Shown: in pieces, positions 1 through 12,150 of the stretch
Numbering within the stretch: the first letter of the stretch is position 1
How the letters are laid out: each line of letters opens with the position of its first letter
Position numbers and translations under genes: made by a program
The notes under the pieces: model-generated
Databases searched by the model: none
What the model was told of the DNA's origin: nothing
The model's input: only the letters and a program-made list of their open reading frames with translations
Origin: Ancylostoma caninum
Lineage: Eukaryota; Nematoda; Chromadorea; Rhabditida; Ancylostomatidae
DNA: 64,000 bases
Assembly: GCA_037903475.1 (NCBI GenBank)
Contig: JBAJFG010000644.1
Span: 496,001 to 560,000 of the forward strand
Reading direction: 5' to 3'

Positions 1-1254
1 CATTAATAACTCTTCCCCTTAAGTGTGTTCTGATATCCGTTGAGAGATGTATCGTCATCGGCCACGGAGGTAAGTCAACGATGAAATCACTGACACGCTT
101 TTAGAAAAGGATATGATGCTCTGGATCTTCCGAAGGCGGAAGTAGAACGGATAACGAGCAAATACCGACGGAAATCGAATCAGTTGAAAACATACAGGTT
201 AACCTCAACATGTTTTTGCTACTCAATTTTCTCGATGTTTTTCTGCGTCTGTCACGTGGTGTCTGTCAGGGTGGGGGCGAAAAATAAACTCTGAGTGGGA
301 CAACTCGAGGATTCCGATGCTTAAAACATTGACGACAATCGACGTCTTGGAGAGATGTGCCACATGGGGCCAAGGCGAAATTCTCGTTCATTTCTTTCAC
401 TGCAGCAATAATATGTAATAATAGCAATAATATATTTTATGTTAATAAATAAATAATAAAAACAGCTTTGGTGATATTACTAAGTATAATAATGCTTTAC
501 CATCATTTATTAATATTCTGATCATTACTATCAACAATTAACAAATGACAACAACACAGTACAATCAATCAATACCTAAAAGTACCAATAACATTGATAA
601 TTTTTAATAAATTAATTAATAAATTTCCACGATTGTAAGATTTATTAAAACCGTGGAGTTATAATACAATTTGACCTATATTTTACAAACACATATAAAT
701 TTATTAATTTATTACTTGTATTTTCTGCATTTTTGTTGATTTTTTTATTTTACGTGATACAGTATGCATACCGTAACCCGCGAATTTGCTTGTACAATAC
801 AAAATGGTGTGCATATTTGGACTGGGCATGAAATAACCCCTCCATACCAATTTCAGAAGATTCCGATCTTGGGATCTCCATTTTTGACGTGGCACCCATC
901 GGTGGGTCCCTTGGTCCATGGTGGCTGCCAAGGTGGGACCTATCCGGGGGTCCCATTGTCGTCAAAGAAATAGAAGGAGAGAAGTGTTCCGCGCTAGTTT
1001 TGATTCACCAGTCACCTTCTTCTACTTGTTAACTTAGCCTATCCTTTCTAGACAGCAAAATTCAAGGATCATAAAGAAAAAGTTTCACTTTCTTGAAATG
1101 TTCACGGTCTGTTGGAGAGGTAGCAGAGGAAAAAATCCGGAAAATGCACTGGGTTCTACGTTGGTGATGAGAAAAAAAAATGCAATATGCACAATTATTC
1201 TTCTATCATCGTGTCTGAAACTGACTATAGGGGTTGAAAACGTTGATAGCGTAA
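1..1254. other. Intergenic, no gene recognised
   Basis: I see no exon chain or recognisable protein here. Positions about 400-720 are very A+T rich, with TAAT/AATA runs. Positions 840-965 are more G+C rich but match nothing I know. Confidence 0.5.
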
Positions 1255-1618
1255 GAGTATCCCCAGACTTCGCCAGCAATCGCGGCGATCGCCACTACAG
1301 CCGGCTGTCGTCGCGATCGTCACGACTGCCGGCGATCGCCACATGGATAAAGTGAATGAGGAGACTCCAGACGTGAGAGAGATGATTACTAATGCGGAGT
1401 AGCGATCGATAGGCATCGTTTCCACTGTCGCTATCAATCACATCGCCAGTTCATTTTGGGGCGCATGCATCTTCGAGGGTACGAGTGATGAGCTCCGTTT
1501 GGCAGCGATCCATGGCGATGTGACGTGGCGATCGATACGTATCATTTCCACGATCCTTATCTCATATATCGCCGGATCATTTTTAATCATTTTGAACTGG
1601 CAAAATCTGGGGATACTC
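1255..1618. mobile_element. PIF/Harbinger-type MITE, copy 1
   Basis: The left end reads GAGTATCCCCAGACTTCGCC. The right end is its imperfect reverse complement (..AAATCTGGGGATACTC). The element is flanked on both sides by TAA, a 3-bp target duplication of the TWA type that is characteristic of PIF/Harbinger transposition. The interior is rich in GCGATCGCC palindromes and has no transposase, so this is a non-autonomous copy. The same family occurs at 45570-45927 and 46865-47948. Confidence 0.75.
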
Positions 1619-4111
1619 TAAGAAAGGTGTACATCTCCTGTGCGGAGCGAGTGATGCAAAAACGATTGTTTGAGCGAAATTCGGAGGAAGCCAATGTTAT
1701 ATTCATACACTGAAAAGTAAAAGAAACAATAATCGGCGTAGAAAAATCTTTTTTTTTTGTGATGCGCTTTGTATATTGTGTTCAACTTGAAATTATATAG
1801 GGCTTTCTTGAATGCACATGTGTGCTAAATAATCGTTTTCGGGGTCCAATCCCATGCATATGCTACCACATCAATGCTCCGACTCCGGATATATAGAGGG
1901 TTATATTGGGCCTCGATGAGAATCGAACCATGGATCGTACACGTACCACTGCACTCTACCTACACCTACTCAACCTTTATCCCACTTACAGAGGCGAATA
2001 ATGCTCAAGGCCTAGCTCCATGTCCTTTTACCGTGAAACATTTTTGAATGACAAATCTTCATCCTCATCTTCTCCATTGCCCTTTGTGCCATAGAGCTGT
2101 TATATCTTTACCTTTACTGGCAGAATTTTTATAATACTTCGTATTCAAAGGCCTGAAACTGGATCACATTTTTCGGATCCCCGCGCCCTAGTCCACCAAA
2201 CACCTCCTCTGGACCCGAATGCATTACTGAGGTTATCTGTGGTGAAGGTGTTAACCTACCTGCATTTACCCTTTGCTTGACACCCATTAGTATGTTTACC
2301 CATATGTGTCGTTGTCTATGCCCAGCTACTAGCAATGGATAATCCTACCCATGGATATGACGTTACGCTTCCTTCCAATGGTGAATCCGGGCCCTGGTGT
2401 GGGTATTCAACTCATTTCGACTGAACAATGATGAGCACCGATGTAAGAAGAGATACACATATCCAGTGTTTCAACAATAATTAAAATAATTTTTTTTTCA
2501 TTACGCTCGTAGTTCAGTGCACAAACTTTATTTATTCATTTGTTTATTCGAGTACAAACTAAATGTTCCATTGGAAAGAGAAGGCAACCAGTTACGATTC
2601 ACTTAAAGATGCAAAAGAAGAACTTGAGACTTTGAAAAATATTTTTGCTCAACTCTTGACGCTATCTTCTATGTATGCTGTTGAAGAATATCAGTATAAC
2701 TTTGCAGGGTAGTGCATGATTTTGTCAAAATTGATATTTCCTCAAAGCATTAATGTTCAACACGTAAAATCTGTGATCTTCAGCAGTAGGTTTCTATCTT
2801 CAGAACCAACAAGAAATGAAAATGTTCTGGTGATCGAGTATTATGCACTGAGCCGTAGCCTCAACTATGGGCTGTTCACAGGCGACGATAGTTGGGTACT
2901 GGAAGTCTACCTTTCATGCCTGCCTCTCCCCTTTTCTCTAATTTCTCTCTACGCACTTTTCTTAGTTGAGCGGACCACACCACAGCTTGCAGTATTAGCA
3001 AATGCAGCTATAGTCACGGTCATCCTGATTCATACGCGGCGCATTTGCACCGCTACGCGGCTGTGAAGACGTGCCATAGACGCAGATTCGTTGCTGTTAT
3101 AACGGATTTTAACATGCAAAATGTGGTTCCTGTCAAATTCTAACGGTCTCCACTCGTTTTAACCAGTTAGGACCAACGAATTGCGTGTCATGACGTGTCA
3201 GAGCTGTAATAAAACCACGTCGCGGTGAGGTTACTCTGCGGTTGCGAGGCGGTTCTCCCAAATACTGTGGGAATAAATTTTCCATCTACTGGACGAAGAG
3301 GGTGACTAAAGTCCAGAAGCGACGTTAGCTTTTCCACAAAAGTAACGGATTTCCTTCTAAACATTTGCCTTTTACGAATCTGTCTAAAAAATCTGTATAG
3401 TATAGTCACGCATCTTTGCAATTCGTTCATTTTAAGAAATAGGAAATTAGAGAGCTTGAGACGTATACGGTGACATTTGCACAACCACCCACGACTGCAC
3501 TATGCACTACGGCTGGTTCAGCTGTATTTCCAGCTCGCCTACATATGTCCGGTGTTTTTGCAGCATCTGCTAATTTCGCGGGCTTCAATATCCACGAGTT
3601 TATTGGAGCAGGAAGAAAGTGCTTCAATTACAATCATATTGGTAGTCTAGACGACTACTGCTGCTCTTTTCCTGAAAAAGACCGCAGTTCAATCTAATGT
3701 GATGGATTAAGCTTCAAAAGTAACTGCGGGCATCTTGCTTATTATTTCTAAGCTCGAATGCATCATTGGTTCGGTAATCTCATACCCAAGCAAATAGTTA
3801 TGAGAAGCAGCTGGATATAGAAAAGTCACGTAGCGGCAAATATATTGATGGTGCCAGGTAAAGAGTAAGGTTGGGTATATTGATAGATTTTTCATGGGTA
3901 ACCTTGAGGATGCATACGCTCCCTGGCAACACTTGAAAAGGCACAAGGCTCTGACACTGTGCGTTCTGGTGGTGAATTCCTGCATTTCTGCGTTGTGCCA
4001 TTAGTCCCAGATACGAAAAATATGCATGCTTGTGTTTTGGAAAGGAAGTTATCTCCCCCGCCCCCCCCCCCCCTGATTTCGACGGGTAGAACAGGAATCG
4101 ATTGTGTCACT
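1619..4111. other. Intergenic, no gene recognised
   Basis: No coding chain was found. Near 1905-1965 the minus strand has a GGTTCGATTCT B-box-like motif with some tRNA-like character but no proper cloverleaf. A dispersed-repeat fragment lies at 2205-2350. Long open frames at 2716-3066 and 3188-3484 show no recognisable motif and I do not call them genes. Confidence 0.45.
2205..2350. repeat. Dispersed repeat, GAGGTTA/GTTTACCC family, copy 1
   Basis: The block GCATTACTGAGGTTATC, then GTGTTAACCT and ATGTTTACCC recurs in the same order and spacing at about 20,528-20,660. Shorter relatives lie at 22,196-22,306. The copies are diverged, which suggests an old MITE family. No termini were defined for this copy. 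Confidence 0.5.
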
Positions 4112-4364
4112 CTCTGATAACTGTGCAAAACGAACGCGGACCTAACCGCGTAGTGGTTCGAGTAGAAACCTTAGCAGCAACGGTTGCCAGTTGCTGCCAT
4201 TCTCCTCTTGATTACTGCCATCCCTCAGCAATAGCTGCTAAAGGGCCGACAGCCTGAGCAGCAATCGAGGGTAGGATGGCAGCAACTGGCAACCGTTGCT
4301 GCTAGGGTTTCTACTCGAACCACTACGCCGTTCGGGCTGCGTTCGTGCTGCACAGTTATCAGAG
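4112..4364. mobile_element. Foldback MITE (CTCTGATAAC family), copy 1
   Basis: An almost complete palindrome of about 250 bp. It starts CTCTGATAACTGTGCA and ends TGCACAGTTATCAGAG. Each arm contains GTAGAAACC..TAGCAGCAACGG and TTGCCAGTTGCTGCCAT. The short centre holds CAGCAATAGCTGCT. Full-length copies lie at 5393-5638 and 62761-62979. The transcript could form a long hairpin. No coding capacity. Confidence 0.85.
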
Positions 4365-5392
4365 CTGGAATAATGATTAATTCAAAGCGTAAATCTCGGT
4401 ACGTAAACATTTTAGTCATCCGTAATGAAGCATTCGAGCACAGGACTAGATCTACAAATATGATCATGTGATATGCAGTAATCTTTGCAATCAAGCACTA
4501 TTGTTTTTAGAATAACGCTCTAACCACGATTTATCGTCGTATATCTCTGCCCAATACCAGCTGAGCGACCGTAGAATTTCTCCTTTCATCACACCCTGAA
4601 CATATACATAGTTTTTGAAAAATGGTATGCTTTGAAGCACAAAATTCGCATTGCAAATACATATCTCGACTTTCTAAAGGAAACCAAAGGGAGGACGAGC
4701 GAAATGGATCACGCGATCACGTGGGCCTCGTGCGAAGCAGTGATTAAAATTCTTCGACTTTGTGCCAGAGATTCCGGATGAAACAAATTCGGCGTGGCAG
4801 AACCTATATTTTGTTTTTAAAATATATACAAGTTCAGGGAGGTGTTGCAAATTTTTTATGCTGCTTTCAAACATCATTCTCACTGTTTACTTTATTTCAT
4901 CGAAAACCGTCATTATTTTTATTTATTTACTTATTTATTTATTTATTTCAATGCACTCAAGGTGCTCCAACATAATATGTAAAAAATCGAACACAACAAG
5001 TCCTCAGTTAATGCCTGCGTGAAACAAACAAGATTATCAAACACTGTTTAGGTAACAAGGTACAGAGCTAGTTTTTTAGAATGATGCTGTAGGCTGTTTA
5101 CCTCGAGAGTAAGTGGGAATGAAATTCAAACGATAGGCTCCGTGAAGCGTTACTTGATGATAGAGGCACTAAGTATAGCTTGCGGGGGAAAGCGCGGTTT
5201 CGCTAGTCCCTGTCCAAGAATAACGATGGTGCGATGCTCGTGATAACCATGGTGGTCAGCATCATTTGATTTTAATTGTTTTTTTTATGTAGCTTGCACG
5301 GAGTTCCAAGCGAATTTTATTCCGTGCTCCTCTATGATAGGTCGCGGAAGTAGCACCGCCTGGAAAGCTCTGATGCCCAAATCACCCTGAAC
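4365..5392. other. Intergenic, no gene recognised
   Basis: Nothing supportable as a gene. Contains a TTTATTTA-type simple repeat near 4915-4950. Confidence 0.45.
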
Positions 5393-5638
5393 TACTGTGA
5401 TAAGTGTGCAGCACGAACGCAGGCCGAACGTAATGGTTCGAGTAAAAGCCCTAGCAGCAACGGTTGCCAGCTGCTGCCATCCTCCCCTTGATTGCTGCTC
5501 ATGCTGTCAGGTCTTCAGCAGCAACTGCTGAGGGACGGCAGCAATCAAGGGGAGGATGGCAGCAACTGACAACTGCTAGGGTTTCTACTCGAACCATTAC
5601 GCCGTTTGGTCTGCGTTCGTCCTGCACAGTTATCAGAG
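5393..5638. mobile_element. Foldback MITE (CTCTGATAAC family), copy 2
   Basis: Same architecture as 4112-4364. The left end is degraded (CTACTGTGATAAGTGTGCAGC); the right end is intact (TGCACAGTTATCAGAG). The arms share CTAGCAGCAACGGTTGCCAG and GGTTTCTACTCGAACCATTA. It lies about 1 kb from copy 1, so the region has received this family twice. Confidence 0.85.
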
Positions 5639-5879
5639 TAGGAGTAATCTTCAATGAGTTGCCAAGCTGACAATCCGCAATCGGACAAGAGGCAGCAAAG
5701 GGACTCATTTATTTTTATTTGTTTATAAACTAGCGCCCCTTCGGGACGCTAGAAAGTGGGGTGGGGCAGCCACTTGGGACATGTGCAAACGCTTCACACT
5801 TGCCAAATCTCTAGAAAATTTATAAGGAAGCAGAACCAATCTTCCAATGGGCCCAAACATGAAGTCCTTCTTATGAGTT

Positions 5880-8102
5880 GAGTATGAGCATGAGAAGTTC
5901 GTTCTCCATCGTATGGCGTATTCGTGCGTGTTCCTCTACCCGGCTAACGCAGACGCGTCCTCCATCGGCGGAACTGTATCCTGCCGTTCCCCACACTATT
6001 GGACAAGGCGAAATCGTATCCGAGTGTTTCCAGACTACTGGGCCGCAGCGGGCTTTTCTCCATCGGTGGACCCGTATTCTGGCGCCATTTTCACTGTTAG
6101 GCCTGAACCATATCCTGGTATTCTCCACTTTACTGAGTTACAGCGGACCAATACTATATTGGCGGACCCGTATTCTGGTGTTATGCATACTACTGGGCCA
6201 CGGCGGGCCCTTCCTCCATCAGAGCGCCAGTGTTCTGGCGCCCTCCTCACAGTTAGGGCAAGCCGGATCCGTTCTCCAAGCGCGGGTTCGCATCCTGGCA
6301 TTCTTAACACTATCGGACTAAAGTGAACCCGTATCCTGACCTTCTCCACACCATTATGCTACGACGGGTCCTTCCTCCATCGGTGGACCCGTATCCTGGC
6401 ATCCCCCCACACCACTGGGCCATAGTGGGCCCTTTCTCCATTGGTGGACCCGTATCCTGACGTCCTTCACACAACTGGGTCACGGCGGGCCCTTTCTTCA
6501 TCGGTGGACCCATATCCTGGCGTTTTCCAAGCACTGGGCCACGGCGGGCCCTTTCTCTAACGGTGGGCCCGTATCTTGGCGTTCCCCACAGCACTGGGCC
6601 ACGGAGGACCCTTTCTCCATTGGTGGACCCGTATCCTGACGTCCTTCACACAACTGGGTCACGGCGGGCCCTTTCTTCATCGGTGGACCCATATCCTGGC
6701 GTTTTCCAAGCACTGGGCCACGGCGGGCCCTTTCTCTAACGGTGGGCCCGTATCTTGGCGTTCCCCACAGCACTGGGCCACGGAGGACCCTTTCTCCATT
6801 GGTGGACCCGTATCCTGACGTCCTTCACACAACTGGGTCACGGCGGGCCCTTTCTTCATCGGTGGACCCATATCCTGGCGTTCCCCACAAAACTGGGCCA
6901 CGGCGGGCCCTTTCTCCATCGCTGGGCCCGTATCCTGACGTCCTTCACAGCACTGGGCCACAGTGGACCCTTTCTCCATTGGTGGACCTGTATCTCGGTG
7001 TCCCCCGCACCACTGGGCCACGGCGGGCCCTTTCTCCATTGGTGGACCCGTATCCTGGCGTTCCCCACAGCACTGGGTCACGGCGGGCCCTTTCTCCATC
7101 GGTGGACCCGTATCTCGGCGTCCGCCGCACCATTTGGCCACGGCGGGCTTTTTCTCCATCGCTGGACCCGTATCCTGGCGTTCCCCACAGCACTGGGTCA
7201 CGGCGGGCCCTTTCTCCATCGCTGGACCCGTATCCTGTCACACACTGGGTCACGGCGGGCCCTTTCTTCATCGGTGGACCCGTATCCTGGCATCCCCCAC
7301 ACCACTGGGCCACGGCGGGCCTTTCTCCATCGTGGACCCGTATCCTGACGTCCTTCACACAACTGGGTCACGGCGGGCCCTTTCTTCATCGGTGGACCCG
7401 TATCCTGGCATCCCCCACACCACTGGGCCACGGCGGGCATCGGTGGGTATCCTGCCACTGGGCCACGGCGGGCCCTTTCTCCATCGGTGGACCCGTATCC
7501 TGGCATCCCCACAGCACTGGGCCACGGCGGGCCCTTTCTCCATCGGTGGACCCGTATCCTGGCGTCCTTCACACCACTGGGCCACGGCGGGCTTTTTCTC
7601 CATCGCTGGACCCGTATCCTGGCGTTCTCCACACCACTGGGCCACGACGGGTCCTTCCTCCACCGGTGGACCCGTATCCTGGCATCCCCCCACACCAATG
7701 GGCCACAGTGGGCCCTTTCTCCATTGGTGGACCTGTATCTCGCTGTCGCCCGCACCACTGGGCCACGGCGGGCCTTTTCTCCATCGGTAGACCCGTATCC
7801 TGACGTCCTTCACACAATTGGGTCACGGCGAGCCCTTTCTCCATCGGTGGACCCGTATCTTGTCATCCCCCACACCATTGGGCCACAGTGGGCCCTTTCT
7901 CCATCGGTGGACCCGTATCTCGGCGTCCGCCGCACCATTTTCCCACGGCGGGCTTTTTCTCCATCGCTGGACCCGTATCCTGGCGTTCCCCGCACCATTG
8001 GGCCACGGCGGGTCCTTTCTCCATCGGTGGACCCGTATCCTGTCATCCCCCACACCATTGGGCCACGGCGGGTCCTTTCTCCATCGGTGGACCCGCATCC
8101 GT
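5880..8102. repeat. Minisatellite A, 59-60 bp unit, over 30 copies
   Basis: A tandem array whose unit can be read as GGGCCACGGCGGGCCCTTTC, then TCCATCGGTGGACCCGTATC, then CTGGCGTTCCCCACACCACT. Successive units are spaced 59 or 60 bp apart. The core at about 6360-8100 is well conserved, while the first 400 bp (5880-6300) is much more diverged, as expected if unequal exchange homogenises the centre. A three-unit higher-order repeat of about 179 bp starts at 6438, 6617 and 6796. Because 60 is a multiple of 3, several frames stay open for hundreds of codons with a 20-residue period. I do not regard these as genes. Confidence 0.95.
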
Positions 8103-9949
8103 ATATAGTTGATTGGATATACAATGTCATGCCTTCCTATTTAGAGGCTTTTACTCTTTGTTAGTGCAGAAGCTTTCTCGAAACGAACGAATGTTGTGAC
8201 TACACAATCGCCGCGAAAATTCAACAGGGGCTGAGGCGACCGCGTAGGTCCAGCCTCACCGAAGCTTCCGAGACGCTGTAGCTCTCTTAACACCCGTCCA
8301 TTTCTTCCTGCAAGTGCACAAAGCGTCGCAACAGTGGAAGGCTGGTTTTCCTGCTGCGTATATTGTGCAGCCTGAAAGCTCATAAACACTCCCTCACTAT
8401 TATGCGGTGAGACCGCCAGCGAAGGTGATGAAATCACCATCCCGTGCATGCGGCAGTGCCAGCAGTGACGAAATTGCTGGTCCCGAAGCGAACGTGTCTG
8501 CGTCCATGGAAATCGGCCATTTTGCCACACAGTCTGCGCCTCAAGATTGCGGTGTCTATGAGTGCCGCCCCGTATCTCTAACCGCTCTAGCCCCCTTACG
8601 GCGCTTTGTTTAATAGATTCTGTTTATTTGTATAGTTATCCATTGATTATGTGTAGATCAGTCCCTGGAGAAGACATAGTTTTTGTATGATCTGTTTTAA
8701 ACACGATAGTAGTTGAAAATTCGTGCATTTTACATGCTTTTCTCGTCGCTCTCTGCAATTACTGCCCACTTTCTCATGTACTTTTCCGCTCTGACATATC
8801 TCTAACTATTTCCTCTAATGAAACGAGATATACTGATGGAATTCAGATAACCAAGTTCATGTATAAATGAGATGTTGTCCTCCTCAAGAAGTTTCGCGAT
8901 TAATGCACTCGGTCCGAAGAAAATCTTCAAATCCGTGTGCAGAAACCAGCTGCTTATGGAGCTTCAAGTTTATTGTCAGCTTCACCCCACTCGTTTCTGA
9001 TGGCAGCAGCGTTTCGCCGGCGATCTTCAACGAAACGCTGAGTATGTTGTTTGTGATATGCCTCTGAATTGCAAATTGCCTCTGCTGATACGATCGCAGC
9101 GCTGCAGGAGAGGCAATTCTATGAAAAAGTGAAGAACATGTCAGATGTCCGAATTTGACGGACTGCAAGCGTCTTTCCCTTGTAGCATAGACAACGATTA
9201 CTTCAGATGGTGCTCCCATTCACAAAGTGAACAACATCGTGTGTTTTGTTTTTATTTTCGAAATTAACTCTCGACACGCAAGTTAAGCCATGCAGTGATT
9301 TTGCAGAGAACACTTATTGACGCAGTTCTGGACACTGGGAGGTTTTGGAAAATCAGTGAGCAAACTTCAGGCGTTGGAGCTGAGAAAGATGGAATTACAC
9401 TTAGTGTTTACCAGGCAGAAGCCAGCACTGGACTTTGTCCGGCTAGATTCTATCACGTGGATTCGATATAGTTATGTCCAAGAAAGACTGACAATTGGAT
9501 TATGTGAAGGTGCCTGAAGTGGCGTCAAAGCTTTGGATGGGCAGAAACTACAAACAAATCAGAAATACTAAACATTCTTGAGCTTGTCACTCTTACCTGT
9601 TCATGTTTATCGAAATTCTCTTATTGAAGAAACTAGGAATATTACTATTCGCGAAGTCCATAAACGAAATAAGGATTTTCCTTATATGTACATTTTCTAG
9701 CAAGTGTACAATATGCCCCAAAATCGATTTTCTCAGGAAATTCCTGCTTTATCCGCATATTATTGGTTTCTGACTTCTACCTTAGTGAGTCTCACCTACT
9801 CTGAACCAGATCCTATGCACTGGGATTTGGCTAAGTAAGCGCCGTAGATTTGTCCTACAATCATGATATCCTACCATCCAGTGTGTCGGTTCCGCAGGGG
9901 TTTCACTTGGTATACCTGTGTGCCGAAGTGCCGGCATACTCCAGGAAGC
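8103..9949. other. Intergenic, no gene recognised
   Basis: No exon chain recognised. A 129-codon open frame on the minus strand (8141-8530) has no motif I can identify and no clear splice context. Confidence 0.4.
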
Positions 9950-11260
9950 GTAATTGGCTCCTGGGCCGGTAGTAAACCCCCCATGTCGCAACAGCCAAGA
10001 TGCGAACGCGTTGGCACCAGGTTCGCGACATTTGCGAACACCTCGTGAGAATCTCGCGACATCGACGGGCGTCTCGCGAATCAATGTGTCTCTGCTGAAC
10101 CCTTAGGCAGGCAAAACATGTGCTCATGGTGCAGCGGTTAGCGTGATTGCCGGTAAAAGGCAGTACTGTGTTAGCCGGGTTCGATTCCAGTTCATTTCAA
10201 ACATTTCGCGAAACCATAGCAGTACGTATATCCACTTTTTGACAAATTTGGATGTGGAACTAGCTTTGCTTATGCCTTCTCATTGGATGGAAAACCGTCA
10301 CAGATAAGCTTCGAAGAGGTCTGAGGCCTTCTACCCATATATTTCTAGCTAGGTGCATAAGTTTTGTGCGGTTTTTCAGACAGTTCTCTTCCACTACAAA
10401 TTTTGAACCATCCTAGGAAGTCTGGATTTCACGGGTGTTTTTAATCTTTCCTCAGTTCGCAAAAATCCTTTTCTGAAATTCGTGCCGAGACACGCAATTC
10501 AAGCAGTACTGAACAGGTCCCACGTGTCAGTTGTATATGAAACTTCTGCTCTGCATGTTTCGTGTTCTCTTTGTGATTTCTCGCTCATTTTTGCCGCATG
10601 GCCGCTACAAAGTTGTCCCATGGGCTGAAAAAGGATGTCCTTGTTGATAACCCATAAAAATCACTTTTTTGTGGATTCTTTTTACGGCTTGTTTGTCACC
10701 TACTTCGCAGATCTCAAAAGATGAAAGGGTGCCCAATATGGTTTGACTATCTGGATATCCAGTCATTTTGCGTCTTCACATTGAACTGTATGTCGAGCTT
10801 GCAACTGGACAAAACAAACGATGTGGACGAAGGCTTGAGAGCTGCGTAAATCTGATCTGTTTCAAAGAAACTTCGTTTTGATCTTGACCAGGGGCCTGTG
10901 CCGACGCCTGACCGTTGTCAACGAACTGGACGTCTACGAACTCCGTTCGGGTTCGCGACATCGCACCTCGTTGAAGCGCACACTATTTCCCCTAACTTTG
11001 GCTGTCTGCGCCTCATGACCATCAGGTCATGAACGTGGATAGCGACCACGTTCGTGAGAAAGTCACTGAACTGAGCTGCCAACTATGTCGCGACATCAGC
11101 GAGAACACATGTTTTATCACTGGAAGTTCATGAACATCTCGCGACAAAGTTCATGAACATCTCGCGACAGATGTGAGCGAGAATGTCACAACATGTTGGC
11201 AGCTGAGAGCTCATGACATCAAGGGGTTTACTACCAGCCCAGGGCACAAGGCCAACTGGT
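9950..11260. mobile_element. Inverted-repeat element of about 1.3 kb
   Basis: Near 9953-9985 the sequence TTGGCTCCTGGGCCGGTAGT plus AAACCCC occurs. Its inverse, GGGGTTTACTACCAGCCCAG plus GGC..AAGGCCAA, lies at about 11224-11257. The interior holds repeated CTCGCGACA/TCGCGACAT words near both ends (10020-10075 and 11085-11170). A tRNA-like A box/B box segment lies at 10132-10195. No transposase frame was found. Ends and superfamily are uncertain. Confidence 0.55.
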
Positions 11261-11609
11261 GTGGATGTGAATACTTTCGTAGCACGTGATTCTTTTTTTC
11301 TGCTCCGGTTCTAGTCAGTCCTGCAGGCCTGCTTGAACATGTTGTTCAACATATTGGTACTTTTATTGTAACCAACTGCAGAAAGTGCTTATTTCGTTTT
11401 ACACTTTTTTCTTCGCCTACCTCTGAAGTGTTACTAATGCGTTCTGTTTTTACTTTGAGGCACGCTGTGAATGCAGTGCATCAAATAAATAAATAAATAA
11501 ATATTATTAGGTTAGTGCATAATTAATGCAGATTTTTTAGTGACATCGCTTTTCGTCGAAAACTGAAGCTCTTCAAACGTTTTTAATGGAAATAATCCTC
11601 TTTTTTTAT

Positions 11610-12150
11610 TCAGTAGAGATGCTATCAAAAATCGTGTCCACATTCACACTTGGCTGTTCTACAAATCGTGGAAAGGCTATAATGAAGCATCATCATTTCA
11701 CGACCTCTATGAAATTTTGGATGAAGAACGATCAGCAAGCTCAAGTCGAAAAATGTTGAAGTAGTTCGGCACAATCCCCATAGATATACGAGGAAGTGCT
11801 TGTCGTTTTTTTTCGTTGCCGAAAGTTCTAATCGTCAAATTTTGACGATTTGGGATTTTTGGCAGCCATGGGAGAGAAGGTTCTACTGACGAGATTGTTG
11901 AAAAGTGGACTCTTCTCGTTTTGCTGTGGAAAACCGCTGGAAATTCTCGGTCACGGTTCATGGGCACCCAGTAAGCCAATCTTCACGCTTTTCACAGCGT
12001 TTCGAGAGGAGGAACTATGTTCGAATGGCCCATATCGAATCATTCGGCCAGAATTCTCGCTGCCAATCCTTCATCCTCTTTTTCGGCTGAAAAGCTCCTG
12101 GTGCTCAAAATTTGATGGTCGACCTCATTTTTCTTCACCTGGTGAGATTG
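11610..12150 (+). pseudogene. Possible mariner-like transposase fossil
   Basis: From about 11625 one frame reads a stretch containing VHIHTWLFYKSWKGYNEAS and EILDEERSASSSRKMLK before a stop. The layout recalls the N-terminal helix-turn-helix of mariner transposases (HIRHCLLYEF..G.NA..). A later frame contains HGSWAPSKP, which may echo the linker before the catalytic domain. Frames are broken by stops and shifts, and no catalytic DDD/DDE motif was found. This is a weak resemblance judged by eye. Confidence 0.3.

Noticed and set aside
6742..7803. 353-codon open frame across minisatellite A, and several long frames on both strands
   Set aside because: The repeat unit is about 60 bp, a multiple of three, and poor in stops, so every frame stays open. 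The peptide is a 20-residue tandem with no signal, domain or conserved start.
8141..8530. 129-codon minus-strand frame as a gene
   Set aside because: No domain, no clear splice sites, and typical of chance open frames in GC-rich repeat flanks.
10132..10200. Functional tRNA gene
   Set aside because: A and B boxes and a possible anticodon stem are visible, but the acceptor and T stems do not pair.
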